A DNA stretch of 64,000 nucleotides from an uncultured Tenacibaculum sp. (GCF_947504135.1 NZ_CANNGG010000003.1:1-64000), one strand, 5' to 3'. Positions 54,342 through 63,984 are shown, counted from the first letter of the stretch. Notes: a model not told the origin generated them from the sequence alone. Program-made: numbers and translations.

Positions 54342-54364
54342 TTTTAAAAAAAATTATAATTAAC

Positions 54365-54397
54365 AAAAGCTCTCAAGAAATTGGGAGCTTTTATTTT
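54365..54397. terminator. Bidirectional terminator after M16 gene
   Basis: Stem AAAAGCTCTCAA (54365-54376) / TTGGGAGCTTTT (54381-54392), loop GAAA, then T-rich. It overlaps the stop codon of the convergent GT2 gene (54391-54393). Confidence 0.85.
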
Positions 54398-55344
54398 TTT
54401 AGAAATCGAGACTCTAAAAAACCTAATCCGTAGCCATAAAACTGAGTAAGAGTTGTAACAACACTCAATAAAGCTACTTGTAGATTTTTATTTTGAATTA
54501 GAGAATCTAAAAAAATACAAGTAAAGTAAATTCCGTAAAAAGCCAACAATTGCCAATATCCAAAGAAAACTGCGATAACCGCAATATCAATTCCTATAAT
54601 AAACAAACTCGGAAACCAATAAGTTAATTTAGCTGTTTCAGGATACATTTTATTTAAAACAGGTCTAGCTGTACCAAAAGCAAATGTTTGTTTAAAAAAC
54701 TGTTTAATGGTACTCCTACGTTTATGATATACAAAAGCTTTAGCTATTAGTTGCGTTTCAAAACCGTTTTCCCACAAACGAAAAGTTAAATCAATATCTT
54801 CTCCTGCTTTCATTTTAGAAAAACCATTTGTTTTCTCAAAAGCAACTTTTGACAAGCCTAGATTGAAGCTTCTGGGTTGAAATTTACCAACCGACTTCTT
54901 CTTACCTCGAATTCCTCCTGTAGTTAATACCGAAGTCATCGAATAATTAATTGCTTTTTGTAAAGCTGTAAAATTAGGATGCGCAGCATCAGGCCCTCCA
55001 AAAGCATCTGTATAATTTTCTTCTAACGTTTTTTTTACTTGAGATAAATACTGTGGTGGAACAATAACATCTGAATCTAAAATAATAAAATAATTTCCTG
55101 ATGCTCTTTCCATTCCGTAATTACGACTTGCTCCTGCTCCGCTATTTTCCTTAAAAAAGTAGTTTAGATTAAGTTGTGAAATGTATTTATTTATAACTTC
55201 TTCTGATGAGTCTTCTGAACCATCCTCAATAATAAGTACCTCAAAGTCGTCTTTCAACTCTTGTTTAGTCAAACTTTCCAACAACTCATCAATTTCTTGT
55301 GGTCGATTGTAAACAGGTACTATTATTGAAAATTGTAAATTCAT
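54391..55344 (-). CDS. Glycosyltransferase family 2 protein
   Basis: 317 aa. GT-A domain (about 1-225): SIIVPVYNRPQEIDELLESL start, DSDV as the metal-binding DxD-like motif at FIILDSDVIVPP, GAGASRNYGME nucleotide region, and GEDIDLTFRLWENG as the catalytic ED motif. Two to three C-terminal membrane helices anchor it to the inner membrane. Start codon overlaps the stop of the DUF3050 gene by 1 bp (TAATG). Confidence 0.9.
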   Translation of the reverse strand: MNLQFSIIVPVYNRPQEIDELLESLTKQELKDDFEVLIIEDGSEDSSEEVINKYISQLNLNYFFKENSGAGASRNYGMERASGNYFIILDSDVIVPPQYLSQVKKTLEENYTDAFGGPDAAHPNFTALQKAINYSMTSVLTTGGIRGKKKSVGKFQPRSFNLGLSKVAFEKTNGFSKMKAGEDIDLTFRLWENGFETQLIAKAFVYHKRRSTIKQFFKQTFAFGTARPVLNKMYPETAKLTYWFPSLFIIGIDIAVIAVFFGYWQLLAFYGIYFTCIFLDSLIQNKNLQVALLSVVTTLTQFYGYGLGFLESRFLKK

Positions 55345-56123
55345 TACGCTAAAACTGCTTGATTAATTTGTTTAGCGATTCCATCCCAAAGTTGAATTCT
55401 TTTCTGTAGTGATTCTTTCGCGTAATATAACACATCATCCCACTTTTGCTGATCTTCACCACATAGTTCTTCTATCATTTGTAATGATAACGGTCCGTGT
55501 TCATCACCATCTAGCTCAATGTGTCTATTCAAATAATAAGTAAGTTTACTGTATGAACTTCCTTCTTTCTCTTCAGTATTTCTTACAATTTCTAAAAACA
55601 TATCTGGAATCACGTCTTCTCTTCCAAAGGTAAAACTTGATGCAATGATATGTGGTTGTCTTGTTTTGATAACTTCAAAAGAAAAGTTTACAAAGTCTTT
55701 TACTTCATCAATTATAGAACAATCTTCTATGGCTAATTCAACAGGTTTTCCATCAATAATATCTGAAATAAAACTTGAAATTTGAACAGTACTCGCTCCT
55801 GCTTGACGCATAGCATCAATATACATTTCAAAATGACTCTTAGGTTCTCCTAATTCATTTTCATCAGTTTCTTCACCTAACACAATTTCATTGATAAAAC
55901 GTGCTGTTTTTGTATTTACGGCAGGTAGCCAAGGTAAAGTTACACAGGTAAGCTCTCGTTGTAAAGCCTTTAACAACGACATAAAATCCCACACAGCGAA
56001 CACATGTGATTCCATAAATAATTTTACATCATTAATATGCTTTAACGAATTGTATAATTCGTGCTCTTTTAATTGTTGCCTTAATGGCGCTAACTCCTTT
56101 TCTATCTGTAAAATATTGTTCAT
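55344..56123 (-). CDS. DUF3050 family protein
   Basis: 259 aa from ATG 56123; 19 extra upstream residues are possible but look unlike the family. All-helical protein with HINDVKLFMESHVFAVWDFMSLLKAL, ELGEPKSHFEMY and YYLNRHIELDGDEHGPLSLQMIEELCG. The conserved H, E and D residues recall heme-oxygenase-like/iron-binding helical folds, but no function is established. Cotranscribed with the GT2 gene. Confidence 0.8.
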   Translation of the reverse strand: MNNILQIEKELAPLRQQLKEHELYNSLKHINDVKLFMESHVFAVWDFMSLLKALQRELTCVTLPWLPAVNTKTARFINEIVLGEETDENELGEPKSHFEMYIDAMRQAGASTVQISSFISDIIDGKPVELAIEDCSIIDEVKDFVNFSFEVIKTRQPHIIASSFTFGREDVIPDMFLEIVRNTEEKEGSSYSKLTYYLNRHIELDGDEHGPLSLQMIEELCGEDQQKWDDVLYYAKESLQKRIQLWDGIAKQINQAVLA

Positions 56124-56304
56124 TTTGTAGCTATTAGTGAACTCATCTTCCCTTTTTCTATTTCCTAAAAAATGTTTCAAATTTGCTCATATTTCGTTAC
56201 TTTTCTTACATATAGTCTTGCTGTATCTTTCAAAAAGTGCCTTATCTGAACAAATTTCAACTCATTTTCGGTTAAAAACAAAAAGAAAAGATGAGTTCAA
56301 TAAA

Positions 56305-56330
56305 AAATGCAAATCTAACGATTTGCATTT
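56305..56330 (-). terminator. Terminator of fabI
   Basis: 10-bp perfect stem AAATGCAAAT (56305-56314) / ATTTGCATTT (56321-56330), six-base loop; minus strand ends in a T run. Lies 28 bp past the fabI stop. Confidence 0.8.
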
Positions 56331-56357
56331 TATCTATATTGTATTTCAGTAAAGATC

Positions 56358-57170
56358 TTACTCTTCAGTAAATCTTTCCATTACTGCATCACTCACTCCC
56401 ATATTAGAGAAACCTCCATCGTGGAATAAGTTTTGTAAAGTTACTTTTTTAGTTAAATCAGAGAATAATGAAATTGTATAATCAGCACATTCTAATGCTG
56501 TTGCGTTTCCTAATGGTGACATTTTTTCAGCATACGAAATAAATCCGTCAAACCCTTTCACTCCTTGACCTGCAGTTGTTGGTGTAGGTGATTGAGAAAT
56601 TGTGTTTACACGCACTTTATGATCTCTTCCGAAAAAATACCCAAAACTACGTGCAATACTCTCTAAATACGCTTTGTTATCAGCCATATCATTATAATCT
56701 GGGAATACACGTTGTGCTGCCATATACGTTAATGCAACAATACTCCCCCACTCATTCATGGCTTGTTTGTTATATAAAACGTTCATTACCTTGTGAAAAG
56801 ATACCGCTGAAACGTCCCATCCTTTCGTTGTAAAATCGTATTTAGAATCTGTATAATGACGTCCTTTACGTACATTTACTGACATACCGATTGAGTGTAA
56901 AACGAAATCGATTTTACCTCCTAAAATTTCCATAGACTTTTCAACTAAATTGTTTAAGTCATCCATAGAAGTTGCGTCAGCTGGAATAATTTCTGATCCT
57001 GTCTTCGCTGCTAAATCTTTGATACCTCCCATACGCATAGCGATTGGCGCGTTGGTTAATACAAACTCTGCTCCTTCTTCATGAGCACGTTCAGCAACTT
57101 TCCATGCAATAGAATTTTCATCTAATGCTCCAAAAATGATTCCTTTTTTTCCTTTTAATAAATTATACAT
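56358..57170 (-). CDS. fabI: Enoyl-[acyl-carrier-protein] reductase (NADH)
   Basis: 270 aa, SDR family. Last reductive step of fatty-acid elongation. N-terminal GKKGIIFGALDENSIAWKVA binds NADH in the FabI manner (no TGxxxGIG), and the catalytic Tyr-X6-Lys is DYNDMADNKAYLESIA. Central LTYMAAQRVFPDYND matches FabI. Single gene with its own -7 box and terminator. Confidence 0.96.
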   Translation of the reverse strand: MYNLLKGKKGIIFGALDENSIAWKVAERAHEEGAEFVLTNAPIAMRMGGIKDLAAKTGSEIIPADATSMDDLNNLVEKSMEILGGKIDFVLHSIGMSVNVRKGRHYTDSKYDFTTKGWDVSAVSFHKVMNVLYNKQAMNEWGSIVALTYMAAQRVFPDYNDMADNKAYLESIARSFGYFFGRDHKVRVNTISQSPTPTTAGQGVKGFDGFISYAEKMSPLGNATALECADYTISLFSDLTKKVTLQNLFHDGGFSNMGVSDAVMERFTEE

Positions 57171-57209
57171 ATTTAAAATATTTTAGTCTATCGTTGTTTG
57201 TTTTGAAAG

Positions 57210-57217
57210 CAAATATA
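57210..57217 (-). promoter_or_regulatory. -7 box of fabI
   Basis: Minus-strand TATATTTG (TAnnTTTG), 40 bp before the fabI ATG and 4 bp beyond the recN stop. Indicates that fabI is transcribed separately from the recN operon. Confidence 0.6.
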
Positions 57218-57220
57218 CTC

Positions 57221-58873
57221 TTAATTTAATAATTCTTTTGCGTGAATTAAAGCACTTTCAGAAACGTTTTTTCCACTTAACATCTCTGCTATTTCTCTAA
57301 TACGTTCGTCTTCTGACAATAACTTTAAATTAGAGGTTGTTACTCCTTTTTCTTCTCCTTTAAACACTTTATAGTGCTGCACGCCTTTTGAAGCTATTTG
57401 AGGTAAATGTGTTATGGTTATTACCTGCATGTGAGCGCTCATATCTTGCATTATTTTTGCAATTTTATTAGATACTTCTCCTGAAACTCCAGTATCAATC
57501 TCATCAAAAATAATCGTTGGTAATTGTATATTCTCTGATAGTATTTTTTTAATCGACAACATGATACGAGATAATTCCCCTCCTGATGCTACCTTTTTCA
57601 ATTCTCCAAAATTACCTCCTTTGTTTGCTGAGAATAAAAATTGTAAATTGTCTTTTCCGTTTGATAAGTATTCTTCAGATGTTAATAATTCAATAGCAAA
57701 ACGAGCATTTGGCATTCCTAATTCCGACAAAAGATATTCTAACTCTTTTTTCAACTTCGGAATTACTTTATTTCTAGATGTCGTAATCATTTTTGCTACG
57801 TCATCTAACTTCTTAGCTACCTCTTTAATTTCTGCTTCTTTTTGAGCCACTATTCCTCCTGCATCTTCAACCTGCGCTACTTTTTCAGATAATGATGCAT
57901 GAATTTCTTGTAATTCACTTATAGTTGATACTGAATGTTTCTTTTGAAGATTGTAGATTAATTGTAACCTATCATTCAACTCTTCTATTTCATTCGGATT
58001 AAATTCAACTTCTTCATTCGCACTTTCTAACTCAGTAACTACATCATCTAACTCAATTTTCACGCTTGTTACGCGATTCGCTAACTCTTCATATTGCTTG
58101 GAAAAAGAACTAATTTTTTGCAGTTTACTCTCTAAAGAATTTAGCAATGTTTGAATTCCTATTTCTTCATTAATCGAAACACCTAAAGCTTCAGATAAGT
58201 TCAACTTTATTTCTTCAATATTGTTTAATTTATCTAACTTTTCTTCTAAAACTTCTTGTTCTCCTTCTTTTAAATTAGCCTCTTCAAACTCATTAAACAA
58301 ATGTAAATTGTACTCGTACTGCTCTTTCGATTTCTCAGTTTCTTCTTGAAGTACTTTCAGCTCTTTTCGTAATTTGTTATACGTACGCAAGCCTCTTTTA
58401 TACGATGCTATTTTAGCTTGATTTTTTGCTAAGGCATCAATAACAGAGAATTGAAAAGATACATCTGACAACTGCATGGTTTGATGTTGCGAATGAATAT
58501 CAATTAGCTTTGTTTTTAAAGCATTTAATATCGATAAAGTAACTGGTGTATCATTAACAAAAGCTCTCGATTTGCCCGAAGGCAAAATTTCTCTTCGAAT
58601 TATGGTTTCTTGTTCATAATCGAGATCTAACTCTTTAAATAACTCTTGTAAAGCATATCCTTCAACAGAAAATTGAGCCTCAATAACACATTTTTTTTCT
58701 GTGTCTTTTAAAGCAGCTAAGTCGGCACGATTTCCCATTACAAGCCCTAAAGCTCCTAATAAAATGGATTTCCCTGCTCCAGTTTCACCTGTAATAATAG
58801 ATAATCCTTTTGTAAAATCAATCGATAACTGATTGATTAACGCGTAGTTTTGTATGGATAAATGTGTTAACAA
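57221..58873 (-). CDS. recN: DNA repair protein RecN
   Basis: 550 aa SMC-like ATPase for double-strand-break repair. Walker A GETGAGKSILLGAL (about 30-43), long coiled coil (about 150-380), ABC signature GELSRIMLSIKKIL, Walker B TIIFDEIDTGVSGEV. Last gene of the bamD-rpoZ-coaBC-DUF4835-recN run, 69 bp after a small membrane protein gene. Confidence 0.96.
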   Translation of the reverse strand: MLTHLSIQNYALINQLSIDFTKGLSIITGETGAGKSILLGALGLVMGNRADLAALKDTEKKCVIEAQFSVEGYALQELFKELDLDYEQETIIRREILPSGKSRAFVNDTPVTLSILNALKTKLIDIHSQHQTMQLSDVSFQFSVIDALAKNQAKIASYKRGLRTYNKLRKELKVLQEETEKSKEQYEYNLHLFNEFEEANLKEGEQEVLEEKLDKLNNIEEIKLNLSEALGVSINEEIGIQTLLNSLESKLQKISSFSKQYEELANRVTSVKIELDDVVTELESANEEVEFNPNEIEELNDRLQLIYNLQKKHSVSTISELQEIHASLSEKVAQVEDAGGIVAQKEAEIKEVAKKLDDVAKMITTSRNKVIPKLKKELEYLLSELGMPNARFAIELLTSEEYLSNGKDNLQFLFSANKGGNFGELKKVASGGELSRIMLSIKKILSENIQLPTIIFDEIDTGVSGEVSNKIAKIMQDMSAHMQVITITHLPQIASKGVQHYKVFKGEEKGVTTSNLKLLSEDERIREIAEMLSGKNVSESALIHAKELLN

Positions 58874-58942
58874 ATTTTATTCTTTAAAAGGAATAAAAGT
58901 AAGGATTTTGATTGAATTATATCGACCAAAAACTAAGGAAGT

Positions 58943-59119
58943 CTATTGAATTTTCAACAGTTTATAAACTTTCTCTTTAAACATTAAAAACAAGAAAATA
59001 ATTAATAGTAATACGTGGTCAAACTTTGTTAAGTCTCCATCAAGTACTATTCCTTTTACCGTAACAAATATTATAAGTAAGATTAGAACTGAAAATAAAA
59101 CTATTTTTCTAAACTTCAT
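58943..59119 (-). CDS. Small two-helix membrane protein
   Basis: 58 aa from ATG 59119, one base after the DUF4835 stop; the longer reading from 59161 overlaps that gene. Two hydrophobic helices (FRKIVLFSVLILLIIFVTVKG and DHVLLLIIFLFLMF) and a basic end KEKVYKLLKIQ. No family recognised. Position inside a conserved operon supports it being a real gene. Confidence 0.6.
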   Translation of the reverse strand: MKFRKIVLFSVLILLIIFVTVKGIVLDGDLTKFDHVLLLIIFLFLMFKEKVYKLLKIQ

Positions 59120-59120
59120 T

Positions 59121-60011
59121 TTACTTAATATTTTTCCACCTATTTTTATAGGTTGGAGCAATTCTATTTAAGACAGTAAGCATTTGTGATTGATTTTTAG
59201 ACGGAATTCCATCAGAAAAAACATTTACTATTTCATCTCCTTTAGCATCTAAGAAAACGCGAATCATATAATTACCAATAGTAATATTGTGTAGTTTGTC
59301 TAAATCTAAAACGCTTTTTTCAATTGCTTCTTTAGCTGAATTTTTATTGTCTGCAAAATTATCGAAACCATTACGATGATAATTGTAGTAGATACTTCGT
59401 AAGGCACTAAACTTAGAAGACAATAAATTATCTATTAAAGCAAAGCGATTTTGTTTTCCTACTTGATTTTGCCAACCAGACTCTCCATTAGATTGCGCTA
59501 ACAACATAATGTTTTCCGCTTGTTTTAAATAAGTCTCTCCTCCTTTCAAAGCAAAGGTATCTGCATCTACTCCTATAATCGTATACGCATAAAAAGCTAT
59601 TATAGAAATTAAATTAGATTCGTAAACTGTTGGATTGTAAATTAACGGATCAAACTCATTATAACGAAAGTTAAAGTTTGTATCATTAATATTTAAAACG
59701 GGGGTAGCATAGGTTGAGTTATATACAGGTCGTGTTGACTGCACTTGTAAAGTCCCTGAGAAATTACTCCCATTTTGTTCGTTTATAATGATATTGAATG
59801 CGCAGTTAATTCGTTCTTGTTGTTTAAAGTTTCGGTTCGTCCATTGTTTATCATTAATAAACTCTGTTAATGCTTTTTGTAACGTTTGATAAACTTGCTT
59901 GTTACTACTTTGTACTTTATCTGAATTGATAATTACGTTAGCATTCAACTCTTGCGAATAAGAAGAAAAAGCAACTAAAAGAAGAAAAACTATAAAGAAA
60001 AACTTACGCAT
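59121..60011 (-). CDS. DUF4835 family protein, secreted
   Basis: 296 aa. Signal peptide ending SSYSQ, then a DUF4835 domain: VIINSDKVQSSNKQVYQTLQKALTEFINDKQW and TLQVQSTRPVYNSTYATPVLNIND. Conserved in Bacteroidetes between coaBC and recN; function unknown, probably periplasmic. Overlaps coaBC by 8 bp. Confidence 0.88.
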   Translation of the reverse strand: MRKFFFIVFLLLVAFSSYSQELNANVIINSDKVQSSNKQVYQTLQKALTEFINDKQWTNRNFKQQERINCAFNIIINEQNGSNFSGTLQVQSTRPVYNSTYATPVLNINDTNFNFRYNEFDPLIYNPTVYESNLISIIAFYAYTIIGVDADTFALKGGETYLKQAENIMLLAQSNGESGWQNQVGKQNRFALIDNLLSSKFSALRSIYYNYHRNGFDNFADNKNSAKEAIEKSVLDLDKLHNITIGNYMIRVFLDAKGDEIVNVFSDGIPSKNQSQMLTVLNRIAPTYKNRWKNIK

Positions 60012-61215
60012 CTAATTTTTGTATTATTTCGTTAACGATATCTTTTGATACTTCTTTTTTTGACTTTAAATCAAATGATTTTTCGTTCAAATCAGCATCA
60101 ATAATTGTAATTTTATTGGTGTCGGTTGCAAAACCAGCACCTTCATCACGTAACGAATTTAATACAATAAAATCTAAATTTTTGCGTGTAAGCTTACTTT
60201 TTGCGTTTTGTACCTCATCGTTCGTTTCTAAGGCGAACCCAACTAACAACTGATTTTTCTTAATTTCTCCTAATGATTTTAGGATATCTTTAGTTGGTTC
60301 TAACTCAATACTTAACGCTGCTTCCTTCTTTTTTATTTTTTGATTTGCCACATTTTTTGGTCTGTAATCGGCAACTGCAGCAGATAACACTGCTACATCT
60401 ACATCAGTATAATATTGATGACAAGCGTCATACATGTCTTCTGCTGACTTTACATCAATTCTATGAATAAATGAATGGTTTACTTGTTGATGTGATGGAC
60501 CCGCAATTAAAAACACCTCAGCTCCTAGGTTAGCTGCTGTTTTTGCAATTTCAAACCCCATTTTACCAGAAGAATGATTTCCAATAAAACGAACAGGATC
60601 TATCGCTTCATAAGTTGGTCCTGCGGTAATTAATATTTTTTTTCCACGAAGTGGTAACTTAGATACTATATCTTTCTCAATAAAATCAACAATATCTTCA
60701 GGTTCAGCCATACGACCTTCACCTACCAATCCACTTGCTAATTCACCAGAAGTAGCAGGAATTAATATATTTCCAAAACTTTGTAAGCTTTCTAAACTAG
60801 TTTTTGTTGATGGATGTTGGTACATATCTAAATCCATCGCAGGTGCAAAATACACTGGGCATTTTGCCGACAAATAGGTTGCTAATAATAAATTATCGCA
60901 AGTACCATTTGCCATTTTAGATAAGGTATTTGCTGTAGCTGGAGCAATTAACATTAAATCTGCCCACAAACCTAAATCTACATGATTATTCCACAATTCA
61001 TTTTCATCTTCTTTATCATAAAAAGTAGAATGAACTGGATTTTTTGATAAGGTGGAAAGTGTAAGAGGTGTTATAAAATCTTTAGACGCAGGAGTCATAA
61101 TTACTTTGACTTCTGCGCCCGATTTTATAAATAAACGAACTAAGTTCGCTGTTTTGTATGCCGCTATACCGGCGGTAACACCAAGTAAAACTTTTTTACC
61201 GCTTAGTACCGACAT
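60004..61215 (-). CDS. coaBC: Bifunctional CoaBC (phosphopantothenoylcysteine decarboxylase / phosphopantothenate-cysteine ligase)
   Basis: 403 aa from ATG 61215, which begins directly with the family start SVLSGKKVLLGVTAGIAAYK; the longer frame overlaps rpoZ. CoaC domain (about 1-190) with FMN-binding and the PAMDLDMYQHP motif, then CoaB (about 200-400) with TAGPTYEAIDPVRFIGNHSSGKMG and AVLSAAVADYRPK. Two steps of CoA synthesis in the cytoplasm. One base separates it from the rpoZ stop. Confidence 0.96.
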   Translation of the reverse strand: MSVLSGKKVLLGVTAGIAAYKTANLVRLFIKSGAEVKVIMTPASKDFITPLTLSTLSKNPVHSTFYDKEDENELWNNHVDLGLWADLMLIAPATANTLSKMANGTCDNLLLATYLSAKCPVYFAPAMDLDMYQHPSTKTSLESLQSFGNILIPATSGELASGLVGEGRMAEPEDIVDFIEKDIVSKLPLRGKKILITAGPTYEAIDPVRFIGNHSSGKMGFEIAKTAANLGAEVFLIAGPSHQQVNHSFIHRIDVKSAEDMYDACHQYYTDVDVAVLSAAVADYRPKNVANQKIKKKEAALSIELEPTKDILKSLGEIKKNQLLVGFALETNDEVQNAKSKLTRKNLDFIVLNSLRDEGAGFATDTNKITIIDADLNEKSFDLKSKKEVSKDIVNEIIQKLDA

Positions 61216-61216
61216 A

Positions 61217-61537
61217 TTATTTTGTCTCTGGAGTTCTATAATAAACTTTACCATTCAACCACTCTTCTACTGCTATAGCATGTGGCTTAGGTAAACGCTC
61301 ATAAAATTTAGAAACTTCGATTTGCTCTTTGTTTTCAAAAACTTCTTCTAAACTATCGTTATAAGTAGCAAACTCATCTAACTTATCAACTAATTCCTTT
61401 TTTAAATCAGAATTAATTTGTGTAGCTCTCTTTGCTATAATAGAAATAGCTTCATAAATATTATGCGTTGGAGCCTCGATAGCTTCTTTGTCATAAGTTA
61501 TTGTACTTAACGGCGCTTTCGTTTCTTTATAATCCAT
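61217..61537 (-). CDS. rpoZ: RNA polymerase omega subunit, Bacteroidetes form
   Basis: 106 aa. RpoZ-like core NIYEAISIIAKRATQINSDLKKELVDKLDEFATYND in the middle, and a lineage-typical C-terminal tail FYERLPKPHAIAVEEWLNGKVYYR. Its place between bamD and coaBC is the conserved Bacteroidetes arrangement. Starts 3 bp after the bamD stop. Confidence 0.9.
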   Translation of the reverse strand: MDYKETKAPLSTITYDKEAIEAPTHNIYEAISIIAKRATQINSDLKKELVDKLDEFATYNDSLEEVFENKEQIEVSKFYERLPKPHAIAVEEWLNGKVYYRTPETK

Positions 61538-61540
61538 TTT

Positions 61541-62353
61541 TTAACCTTTAACTAATTGTTCTTGTTCTTTGTTTAATGTTGCTAACATTTCGTTTGATTC
61601 TTCCATGAATTTTGATTCTGGGAAGTTTCTTTTAAGCTTATCGTACGCTTTTACTGCTTCTTTTATTCTTTCTGCTTTTCTACGTTGCGTACTCTTCATT
61701 GCAAAATCATGCGCTGCTTTTAAACGATAGTACAAAGCTTCTTCTTTATACTTGGTTCCTAAATAATCTTCTAATAAATTATCAAAAGCAACGATTGCCG
61801 CCTTGTAATTTCTCGAATCATAATCTGCAGTTCTATAATATGTTTTTGCTATTTCGAAATATTTCTTTTCTAATTTAGAGCGTAACTCTGTATAATATTT
61901 ATTTGCCTCTTCTTGCTTGTCTGAATCTGGATAAGCATCTATAAACTTTTGAAAAGACTCTAACGCTTTGTTTGTATCTGTTGGATCTAAACTAAAACTA
62001 GGAGCTGCTTTATAATAACTTAATGCTGATAAAAAAGCCGCTTCTTCTTTCTTAGAACTCTTTGGGTAATTCCCTGTGAATCTATTAAAATAATAACCAG
62101 CTAAACTGTAGTTTTTCTCATTAAAATTAGATTGCGCTATCATAAATTGGATACGCTCCATTTGTGGTTTTCCTCTATATGAAGGGACAATTTTCTCAAA
62201 CAAACGTAATGCTTTTCCGTACTTTTGTGCTTCGTACATTTTCACAGCCATTTTGTATTGATCTTCAACAGTTCCTTTGTTTAATACTTTTTGGTACTCT
62301 CCACACGAAGTTAGTGCTAAAAGCATCACAACAATATACGCTAGATTTTTCAT
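61541..62353 (-). CDS. bamD: Outer membrane assembly lipoprotein BamD
   Basis: 270 aa from ATG 62353; an ATG nine bases earlier lies at the predicted transcription start. Lipoprotein signal with LTSC lipobox, then five TPR-like repeats (about 40-260) including QKYGKALRLFEKIVPSYRGKPQMERIQFMIAQ. BAM-complex component at the inner face of the outer membrane. First gene of the operon; its promoter is at 62367. Confidence 0.94.
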   Translation of the reverse strand: MKNLAYIVVMLLALTSCGEYQKVLNKGTVEDQYKMAVKMYEAQKYGKALRLFEKIVPSYRGKPQMERIQFMIAQSNFNEKNYSLAGYYFNRFTGNYPKSSKKEEAAFLSALSYYKAAPSFSLDPTDTNKALESFQKFIDAYPDSDKQEEANKYYTELRSKLEKKYFEIAKTYYRTADYDSRNYKAAIVAFDNLLEDYLGTKYKEEALYYRLKAAHDFAMKSTQRRKAERIKEAVKAYDKLKRNFPESKFMEESNEMLATLNKEQEQLVKG

Positions 62354-62366
62354 TTTTTGCATCTGG

Positions 62367-62374
62367 CAAAATTA
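62367..62374 (-). promoter_or_regulatory. -7 box of the bamD operon
   Basis: Minus-strand TAATTTTG (TAnnTTTG), 14 bp before the chosen ATG, giving a leader of about 8 nt. Confidence 0.55.
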
Positions 62375-62486
62375 GTGATTAATTATGGATTATTAAAACG
62401 ATTTTTTTCACTCTAAAATAGAGTTTTACAAGAAACTATAAAATCTGTTATAATTTTTCAAAAAAGTTACTAAATATTTATTAATC

Positions 62487-63002
62487 TTATTGCTGTGCTG
62501 CTGCTGCCGTTTGTGCTACTATTTGCTTCACATCATTATCAAACAAATACAAACCTCCTTTATCGTCTCCAATTAAATTAATTTTATCTAAAATATTACG
62601 TGCTAAAGCCTCTTCTTCAATTTGTTCAGACACATACCACTGTAAGAAATTATGTGTAGCATAGTCTTTTTCTTGTAAGGTTATATGCACTAAATCGTTA
62701 ATTGATTTCGACACCATTACTTCATGATCAAATAATGTTTGAAACATATCTTTAAAAGATCCAAATTTTGCTGGTGGCTCTTTTAATTCTGAAACATGTG
62801 CATGTCCTCCACGTTCATTTACAAACTTTACTAACTTTAACATGTGCATGCGCTCTTCATCAGAATGTGCATACATAAACTGTGCAACACCTTCAAAACC
62901 TTGAATTTCTGCCCAACATGCCATTGCTAAATATATTTGTGAAGACTCTGCTTCTACTCTTATCTGATCGTTTAATGCTTTCTCTATTACTTTTGATAAC
63001 AT
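62487..63002 (-). CDS. Non-haem ferritin
   Basis: 171 aa four-helix-bundle iron store. Ferroxidase ligands are visible: E in RVEAESSQIYL (about 17), EE and H in HSDEERMHML (about 49-53), E in FDHEVMVSK and E in SEQIEEEAL. The C-terminus is extended with VKQIVAQTAAAAQQ. Single gene between dapA and bamD. Confidence 0.94.
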   Translation of the reverse strand: MLSKVIEKALNDQIRVEAESSQIYLAMACWAEIQGFEGVAQFMYAHSDEERMHMLKLVKFVNERGGHAHVSELKEPPAKFGSFKDMFQTLFDHEVMVSKSINDLVHITLQEKDYATHNFLQWYVSEQIEEEALARNILDKINLIGDDKGGLYLFDNDVKQIVAQTAAAAQQ

Positions 63003-63046
63003 ATTTTCTGTTTTAATTGTAAACTGTAATCTTTATACAAAGATGC

Positions 63047-63082
63047 TAAAAAAAGACCACAATAACGAAATTGTAGTCTTTT
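63047..63082 (-). terminator. Terminator of dapA
   Basis: 13-bp stem with one mismatch (63051-63063 / 63070-63082; AAAAGACCACAAT / ATTGTAGTCTTTT) and a T run on the minus strand, 27 bp after the dapA stop. Confidence 0.85.
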
Positions 63083-63108
63083 GTATTTTTAAATTTTATT
63101 TAGAAAAA

Positions 63109-63984
63109 TTACATCTTATCGATAAAATCTGAGATTTCAGTTTGTAATTCTTCTGAAGCTTTTACCAATGGCAAACGCACTTCATCTAAACAAATTCCTA
63201 ATTTTTGTAATACTGCTTTGATTCCTGCTGGATTGTTTTCTGCAAAGATTAAGTTTACAATATCCATTAATTTATAATGTATTTCATACCCTTCTTTAGC
63301 TTTTCCTTCTAATCCTAATTGAATCATTTTTGAAAATTCTTTTGGTAATGCTTGTCCGATTACAGAAATAACTCCTGATCCTCCAGCTAAAGCTACACCT
63401 AAAGCTAAATCATCATCCCCAGAAATTACTAAGAAATCTTCTGGCTTATCTTTTAACAACTCATAATACTGTTGTTGGTTGTTTCCTGCCTCTTTTACAG
63501 CAACGATATTTTCGAAGTCTCTTGCCAATCGTAAGGTAGTCGCTGGCTCCATATTTTTTGCAGTTCTTCCAGGAACATTATATAAAATAATTGGTTTAGG
63601 ACTTGCTAAAGAAATTGCTTTATAATGCTGATAAAAACCTTCTTGAGTTGGCTTGCTATAATATGGAGCTACTGATAAAATTCCATCGATACCAGTTAAA
63701 TCTAACGTTTGTAATTCTTCAACAACTGTTTGCGTGTTGTTTCCTCCAACTCCTAAAACTAAAGGTAAACGACCATTGTTTTCTTCTATTACAACCTTTA
63801 TTATTTCTAATTTTTCTTCCTTAGTAATGGTTGCACTCTCTCCAGTGGTTCCATTTATTACTAAATAGTTTGTACCGTTTTCAATATTATAGTTTACTAA
63901 CTTTCTAAGTGCATCAAAATCTACACTTAAATCTTCGTTAAAAGGAGTTACCAAAGCCACTCCTGTTCCTACAAACTTTTGCAT
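63109..63984 (-). CDS. dapA: 4-hydroxy-tetrahydrodipicolinate synthase
   Basis: 291 aa TIM-barrel class I aldolase; condenses pyruvate with aspartate semialdehyde. [12 protein letters not shown] (T46-T47 of the proton relay), Y135 in ILYNVPGRT, and Schiff-base lysine K164 in VAVKEAGNN are all present. Works directly before DapB (gene at 14436), although the genes are about 48 kb apart. The last 16 bases of the window hold only its upstream edge. Confidence 0.97.
   Translation of the reverse strand: MQKFVGTGVALVTPFNEDLSVDFDALRKLVNYNIENGTNYLVINGTTGESATITKEEKLEIIKVVIEENNGRLPLVLGVGGNNTQTVVEELQTLDLTGIDGILSVAPYYSKPTQEGFYQHYKAISLASPKPIILYNVPGRTAKNMEPATTLRLARDFENIVAVKEAGNNQQQYYELLKDKPEDFLVISGDDDLALGVALAGGSGVISVIGQALPKEFSKMIQLGLEGKAKEGYEIHYKLMDIVNLIFAENNPAGIKAVLQKLGICLDEVRLPLVKASEELQTEISDFIDKM

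Noticed and set aside
62401..62420. Hairpin ACTCTA/TAGAGT as ferritin terminator
   Set aside because: The stem is short and A/T-rich and the T run is weak; not convincing.
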